NCBI GenBank assembly: GCA_013397115.1
Contig: VWZW01004128.1
Coordinates: forward strand, 1,115,767 to 1,179,766
DNA length: 64,000 nt
Origin: Edolisoma coerulescens
Taxonomy: Eukaryota > Chordata > Aves > Passeriformes > Campephagidae
Direction: 5' to 3'
The position numbers were made by a program, and so were the translations under genes. A model generated the notes under the pieces. The model did no database searches, had not been told where the DNA came from, and saw only the letters and a list, made by a program, of their open reading frames with translations. The stretch's first letter is position 1; every line of letters begins with the position of its first letter. Shown in pieces: positions 58,273-64,000 of the stretch.

Positions 58273-60758
58273 TCCTTTGAGTTGTCTGCCTCTAATTTCA
58301 GGTGTTCCCCTACGTCTCTATACATGAAGTAAACCAATAATTGCCTTTCCTTGGTGATCACAAATGGAATATTGGAAAATAACATTCTTGTGGCAGATAT
58401 CATCCCAGAAGGATCAGTGTTGTTGAATTTGTCTTGGATCCGTGCAGCTTCTGTGATCCCTGAATGTTTTTTAATCCAAATGGATGTGTGTAGGGAGGCT
58501 TTGGTTTATTGAAAGATGAGGTCTGTGGTGCACTCTGTACTGGTGTCTTGGAAAAGCAGGTGGAAAACAGCATTTTGGTATATTTGGCATTTGGCTAAGC
58601 AAAATACATGGTGTTTTGAGGAGTAGTTTTGACAGGTCTTTGACTAGGCAGACAGAAGGGCTTCAAAGCAATTTGTGGCAGTTTAGGCCCAGTAGAGTAG
58701 ATTTGGGTCATCATATCCCATTTTAAGCTCCTTTTATGACATTTTGTAGACATTTGATGGCTTTCTATAAGAGCCATCCACAAAAGCATCTACTTCTGTG
58801 GCTCTACTCTCTTTCTGCCCTTTTTCCCCCTACTAAATGCTACAAATCACCCAGTTATCCTAGAAAAGGAATGGGAAGAGCATTTCTAAAGGTCCCTTGG
58901 TTTTGTGATAGCAGATATTTTGTTAGATGAAAATGCTCAGGTGAATTTAGGATGTGGATCGTGCAATCAGCCCACCCATCTCACACTGTCTCTGAAGTGC
59001 CTGACTCCAAATCTGGCAGCCAGAGAGGATTTATACCTTTGGATACGACCACTCTTCTCTGATTGGACTTGGTATGTGATCTAGAGGAGCTATGTGGAAG
59101 TCCTTTGGAGTCCTAGCTGCCTTTAAAATGTTTTAGATTGTTTGGCAAAATAATCGGAGTTGTGATGTCCTCAGTAAAAGACAAAGTCATCCATTAGGAC
59201 ACTAATGGAAAGTGCTGAGCTGAAGGAATTGGAAATGAAGGGGAAAGCATTGAGTGCTCTCAGTAAATTTTGGTGTAGGCCCCTGTTGCCTGTAAATAAC
59301 TCCGTGCCACCATTTGCAGCGAGGTTGGGAAACTGGGCTCCGAGCGCCTTCCTGAGAAGCAACCTGCTTTATTTTCCAGCCAAAATATATCAATGTCTAA
59401 TCCATTTTTGGTCCATTTCTGCTGCTCCTAGAAGCAGTGATGATGTGTTGATTCCCACAGTGTGTATTTACTGTGGATTCCAAAGGTGTGACATCTACTG
59501 GTGCATCAAAATGTCCCTGTTAAGCATTAAAATGTGCTTTGTTTGGACGTGCGCATTAAAATCGGTCTTCTCCCCTTTTCCCCCAACATCAAAAAGCTTC
59601 AGGGAGTTACAAAGTTGTAAACAGCTACAACTCTGTTAACAAATTACATGGCAAATAATTAAATCTAGAGAAGTTTGCTTTTCCCTGCTACAGTGTCGTA
59701 GTTGCTTTTGGAGTGGGGCCTGCCAGCAGTGTGAATTAAGAAGTTTCTAGTTATTCCTAACCTGTTTTGAAAATTAATGCATGAAAATAAAAAATAGAAG
59801 CATCAGACCCTTTTGAGGTGGGTACTACCCACAGTCCTCTCCTTCCATGGTGTGGAGTTCCTGTTTCCAAACATGAAAAGTCGTCCAGCATGGTAAAACT
59901 CAGCAACAAGTCTGGAAAGGATATTTAATGAATGTAATATTATATGTGTGAAGGTCAGCAATGCTGCACTGAAAAGAATTCAGATCATGCTGTTTCAAAG
60001 GGCTGCAAGAGATGCTGCAAACTACAAGTTAGGATTTATTCTTCTGAAAATAATTATCATCCTTGCAGGCAAGAGAAGGTGCCTGCAGAGAGCTTTGTCC
60101 ATGGCAAACGTGCTGTTTTAAGGACTCTGCACTCATCTTAAATAACATCATTCCATGCCAAAAAGCTACCGCTCATAGGTAGTTCAAAAGCTGACTTTAT
60201 TTTTTTATCTTTTTTTAATCAATTAGCGGAATAAAAATGTCACTGCTATATATTGGCTGTAGAAATTTAATGTTACTTTTTGACAGGATGCTCTTGTAAG
60301 AGGGCACAGCTACGGATGCTGAGCTGCCTGTTGGAAATAGCAGAATTCAGCCTTTGATTATTATTTTTCACTGTATTACGTCATTTCTCCCCAAACTTCA
60401 ATTCCTCTGTCCTTTGTGTGCTGTAGATTGTCACTGGATTTAAATAGCATCCACTTTGTGCTTGGGGAAAGGGGGAGGTTGAGAGAGTCCCTTGGAGTTG
60501 TTTCTTTTTTTTTAGAGCAGGGATGTCTGTCAGGAGGGAGGTGGGTTTGGTGGCTGAGTAGAATATATTAAAATTATAATATGTTTGGTTTTTAATTCCT
60601 AATGCAAAAGGCTTGTTCCTCCTGTTAAACACGTGGGGTTTTGGCAACAAAGCCGTCTTGGTGTGACAGAATGCAAATAAACCTCGAGGGTGGGTAGTGA
60701 GGCTTCACTGCAAACACATGCTGCCCTCAGCTCCCCAGGATGTTCTCATCCTGCAAAA
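58273..60758. other. 2.5 kb CR1-free interval
   Basis: Unique sequence. About 59600-59680 has a short inverted repeat (AGTTGTA AACAGC TACAACT) in AT-rich surroundings. A 144-codon frame (59205-59639) with partial reciprocal frames shows no domain. AT-rich at 60180-60275. Confidence 0.45.
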
Positions 60759-61217
60759 AATCATGGAATCACAGAATGGTTTGGGTTGGATGAGGTCTTA
60801 AACACCATCCAGTTCCAACCCCCTGCCATGGGAAGGGACATCTTCCAGTGGACCAGGTTGTTCAAAGCTCCATCCAACGTGGTCTTGAACACTTCCAGGG
60901 ATGGGGCAGCCACAGCTTCTCTGGGCAATCTGTGCCCGGGCATCACCACCCTCACATAAAGAAATATAGAATTTCTTTCTAATAACCTATCTAAATTGTC
61001 CCTCTGTCAGTTTGAAGCCGTTCTCCCTTGTCCTGTCACTCCATCCCTTGTCCAAAGTCCGTCTCCAGCTCTCTTGGAGCCTCTTTCGACACTGCAAGAG
61101 TCTCTAAGATCTCTGGAGCATTCTCTTCCCCAGGCTGAACACCCCCAGCTCTCCTAGCCTATCTCCAGAGCAGAGGACTCCCGCTCTTGGAGTATCTCCG
61201 TGGCTTCCTGGGGACTG
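60759..61217 (-). mobile_element. CR1 LINE, longest 3' fragment (about 460 bp)
   Basis: It runs from AATCATGGAATCACAGAATG through the 3'UTR and ORF2 end, then through CCCTTGTCCTGTCACTCC. It reaches the upstream block that reads RLGELGVFSLGKRMLQRS on the minus strand (usual RLRELGLFSLEKRRLRGD). It extends to CTCCGTGGCTTCCTGGGGACT. There is a 10-bp insertion-like change at CATAAAGAAATATAGAATTTC. Confidence 0.95.
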
Positions 61218-62731
61218 AAATTTCACTTGTAGTGAAAATGTAATCCTGGGTCTGCATGTGCTTATAGGGAAGATTTTGTTTCCCACTTGGAAATGAGATG
61301 ATTTTTGCTGAGGAAGTCAAAATGATGATGAATGGGTTTTCTTGCCACTGGTGCACATTGGACATGCAGCTCTTGAACCCTTCACCTGCTATTCCACCAC
61401 CCCTTTGGCCTTGTCCCTTTTCTTGTTTCTTTTTTTTTTTATATATCTACAAGTAGATAAATATAAAAATGGGAAATAAGTAAAACAGTTTACTGGAACA
61501 TAGCCAGCTGTTCTCCACAGCAGAAAGGATTAAAGTGCATCTGGCTCTCAGCCCCTCTATGGTCTGGAAAATGATTCCTTTTATTCCAAAGCAGATACCC
61601 TATATAAGGTGCTTGACTCCCTCAAAGGTTGCAACCAGTGGAAAAAAGCAAGAAAAACAAGATTTAAACTACCTGATATTCTTCACCTTCTGCTCTTGTG
61701 GTCATAGACTGATGTATTTATATTTTTTGTGCTGGGTGGTGAGCGAGAGGGGTTATTCTGTGAAATAGTTCCTTGTTAGAAGGAGAAAAATACCTATGAA
61801 AGGAATGTGCTAATGCTGTTTCCATGTGGGACGTTTTTATGGTTATCCCACCCCCACCAGGACACACACACATGCAGAGTCCCAGTGAACAACGAAAACA
61901 CTTGGTTTTCAGCTTAAAAGTCAAAGCAGCGTTTATTCACTCATTAGGGAATAAGGAATTTGATGTTCTGGTTTTGGATGTTCCTATTGCATCAGTATCC
62001 TTGTTACCCCAGAGACAGAATCCAAGTGTGATTCAGCTTGAGGAAGAGAAACAGAAAAAGAGTTCTCAGTTTGTATGTTTTAGGTGGTGTAACTGGTGCC
62101 TTGGTGGGAAAATGATCACAACTCCAGGACACCCATTGCAAGTCAAAATATTTCTGATGCCAGGGAATGTCCCATTCTTTGTGATGCCTGTGAGTGAATG
62201 TGGCTCTTGAAATACTTCACAAATCCTACTGCATCAAAGTGGGGACCTCTCTGGGTCCCTGTTGGTTAGGGAATATCTCCTTTGGTGGTTTTGGGTATGT
62301 TTTTTACTCACTCATCTGCCCTCCAGGCTGCAGCTGATCTGGAATGTTCAAACTGCTCTTCAGCTGTGAGAGCACCACATGAGTCTGGTGTTTTACAGCC
62401 AGGCCCTTGTCCTTACCCAGCTGGAGAGGGTTCTCCATCATCCCAGGGGAACCCACTGCAGCTCCCAGCCATGCCCTTTCCATAACACCACTGGCCCAAA
62501 AAGACAAGAAATAGGATTGAGGCCAAGTGTGTGTCTTCTGATTGCTATGACTTTCCACCTGGGTGGTGCTTCTGGATGTCAGCTTTCTCTCAGGGAGCTT
62601 CCAGCTTGGTTTCTGCTTCCTGTGGGCAGTTTTGTAACCATCAGCTGTGATGGTACCACTGCCGTTCTCACCTGGTGGAGCTGTTGAATGGCCCTTGGGG
62701 TAAACCATGTCCAGGGAGAAGCATCTTGAGA
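61218..62731. other. Unique non-coding DNA
   Basis: It contains a T11 tract and ATATATCTAC at about 61430-61450 and short AC-rich sequence at about 61860-61872. Reciprocal frames of 102-134 codons at 62304-62708 show no domain. Confidence 0.45.
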
Positions 62732-63105
62732 TGGAATCATAGAATCATGCAATCATTAAGGTTGGAAAAAACCTTTAAGATTGTCAAAGTCCAACTTTTG
62801 AACGAACACCACCACACCCACTAAACCATATAACAAAGTCCCACGTCTAGTCCTTTTTTCGAACACTTCCAGGGATGATAAGTCTGCTGCTTCTTTGTTC
62901 CAATGCTTTACCACTCTTTCAGTGAGGAAATGTTCCTTATATCCAACCTGAACCTCCCCTGGCACAACTTGAGGCCATTCCCCCTTGTCCTGTCGCTGGA
63001 AGCCTGTGAAAAGAGGCTGACCCCCACTTCACCACAGCCTCCTTTCAGGTAGCTGTAGAGAGCAATAAGATCTCCCCTGAGCCTCCTTTCCAATTTAGAC
63101 ACCAG
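62732..63105 (-). mobile_element. CR1-Y-like LINE, 3' fragment
   Basis: Three octamers (TGGAATCATAGAATCATGCA) precede AAGGTTGGAAAAAACC. The 3'UTR is of the CACCACACCCACTAAACCAT type, the reverse of GTTTAGTGGGTGTGG. Minus-strand ORF2 reads GDLIALYSYLKGGCGEVGVS, then SDRTRGNGLKLCQGRFRLDI, close to the copy at 16108. Confidence 0.94.
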
Positions 63106-64000
63106 CAAGACGATGGTGATTGCTGGAGGACAACATCATGAACTCCTAGGACTTTATTGTTCAAGTCAAAATAGAGAGAAGTAGTGTGTATGATTGACTG
63201 GGTGTACTTTATTAATTTATGGTTTGGTTGCTGTTTTCCTGAGCGTGAATCAGCAGGATTTTTCTTTAAGTCTTATTTGAACTTGGTTATCCTCAATTGC
63301 TTCCTCTAAAAATTTCTCTGAGCTCATATCATGATCCATTATTTGTGAGTGCTTCACTGCCGGTAGCAGATATCTGAAAATGGAAACATTTTGCCTGGAA
63401 ATGCAAGTGGTGCTGCACACTCGTGTTGCCGGGCTGGACAGACAGGAATTGCAGTTCTAGGTTGCTCTTGACCTTGTGGGAGGATGTGCCTCGCTGTTTA
63501 CTGAACCTGGATGCTGCTATGAATGATCTTGCTAGTAAATGAGTTTGGGAGAGTGTTGCAGAAGGCAGGGTGGCAGGAAAGTTTCCAGAGCAAGGCAGCA
63601 GCCCTTGAGGGGTGGGTGTTTGCTCAGAAATTCTGTCCTTGCCTTGCTTTTGTCGTTGGCTTTTTTCGTGTGTGTTTTTATTTTACTCAGAGTTCATCGA
63701 AGGCTCTGCTGGAAGAGCCTCTTCAACCATAACCTTTTAAACTGCCACCTGAAGTACGGTGGCAGTCAGAAAAAACACTCTCTGGAACTGACACGGTGGC
63801 ACACAGTCGAGGATTTCATCCCTCTCCCTTCATTTTTGTGCAATGAAAATCTGAATTTGATTTGTAATTTCCCCACTCCTTTCTACAACGTCAGTGCTCC
63901 ACATCCACCGTGAGGTCTTGGTGGTTCTTCCCATGAAGTTCTGGGTGAAGCATCTGGAACTTCCCGTCTCCTTTCTGGCATTCACTTTTTTCCTGCCTTT
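63106..64000. other. Unique non-coding DNA to window end
   Basis: Two overlapping plus frames (69 and 124 codons at 63523-63913) show no domain. No repeat is recognised. The window ends in unique sequence. Confidence 0.45.

Noticed and set aside
1..64000. CRISPR arrays, operons, bacterial insertion sequences and ribosome binding sites
   Set aside because: Sequence is vertebrate nuclear DNA; no regularly spaced repeats, no dense coding, and the repeats are CR1 LINEs.

Overview
The window is vertebrate nuclear DNA, almost certainly from a bird. The evidence is 37 confident fragments of CR1 (chicken repeat 1) non-LTR retrotransposons, plus two doubtful ones. They cover roughly 9 kb, about one seventh of the window. 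Their 3' ends carry the CR1 octamer tail (ATTCTRTG repeated) after the conserved block GGTCCCTTCCAACCCAAACC. No other repeat family was recognised. There are no CpG islands, no tRNA or rRNA genes, and no exon I can name. A run of 131 Ns inside a CCTT microsatellite shows this is draft assembly sequence. The species cannot be fixed from this sequence; the CR1 load suits a CR1-rich bird lineage.

Layout. Nothing here looks like a protein-coding gene under selection. The longer open frames are either CR1 ORF2 remnants or of a length expected by chance, often open on both strands. The window is therefore either intergenic DNA or the inside of a long intron. CR1 copies are spread throughout but are sparse at about 5.6-9.0, 9.1-11.8, 12.6-16.1 and 52.0-56.0 kb. 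Confident copies with a 3' tail or body on the minus strand outnumber plus-strand copies about 24 to 13. Nearly all are 5'-truncated and encode only the last 30-120 residues of ORF2 plus the 3'UTR. The exception is 11818-12370, which keeps the start of the ORF2 endonuclease joined to the start of the reverse transcriptase. At least three CR1 groups are visible: a majority 'GCAACCTGGTCTAGTGGAAGG' type, a 'GTGGCACTTGGGGACATGG' (CR1-Y-like) type, and an older CR1-C/F-like copy at 17653-18054.

Other structure. There is a 114-nt near-perfect palindrome at 44878-44991, fused to a CR1 3' end. There are two recent-looking tandem duplications (47370-47457 and 54969-55040), an 11-bp triplication (9211-9245), an AT-rich array (57878-57976), a 15-bp perfect hairpin (19425-19465), a possible CR1 5' inversion (51788-51952) and a 15-bp direct repeat around one CR1 copy (23051-23303). 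Several repeat-free stretches, notably 4790-5160, 10190-10880 and 51410-51680, have a texture reminiscent of conserved non-coding elements. That is a guess which only alignment to other vertebrates could test. I found no convincing novel biological system.
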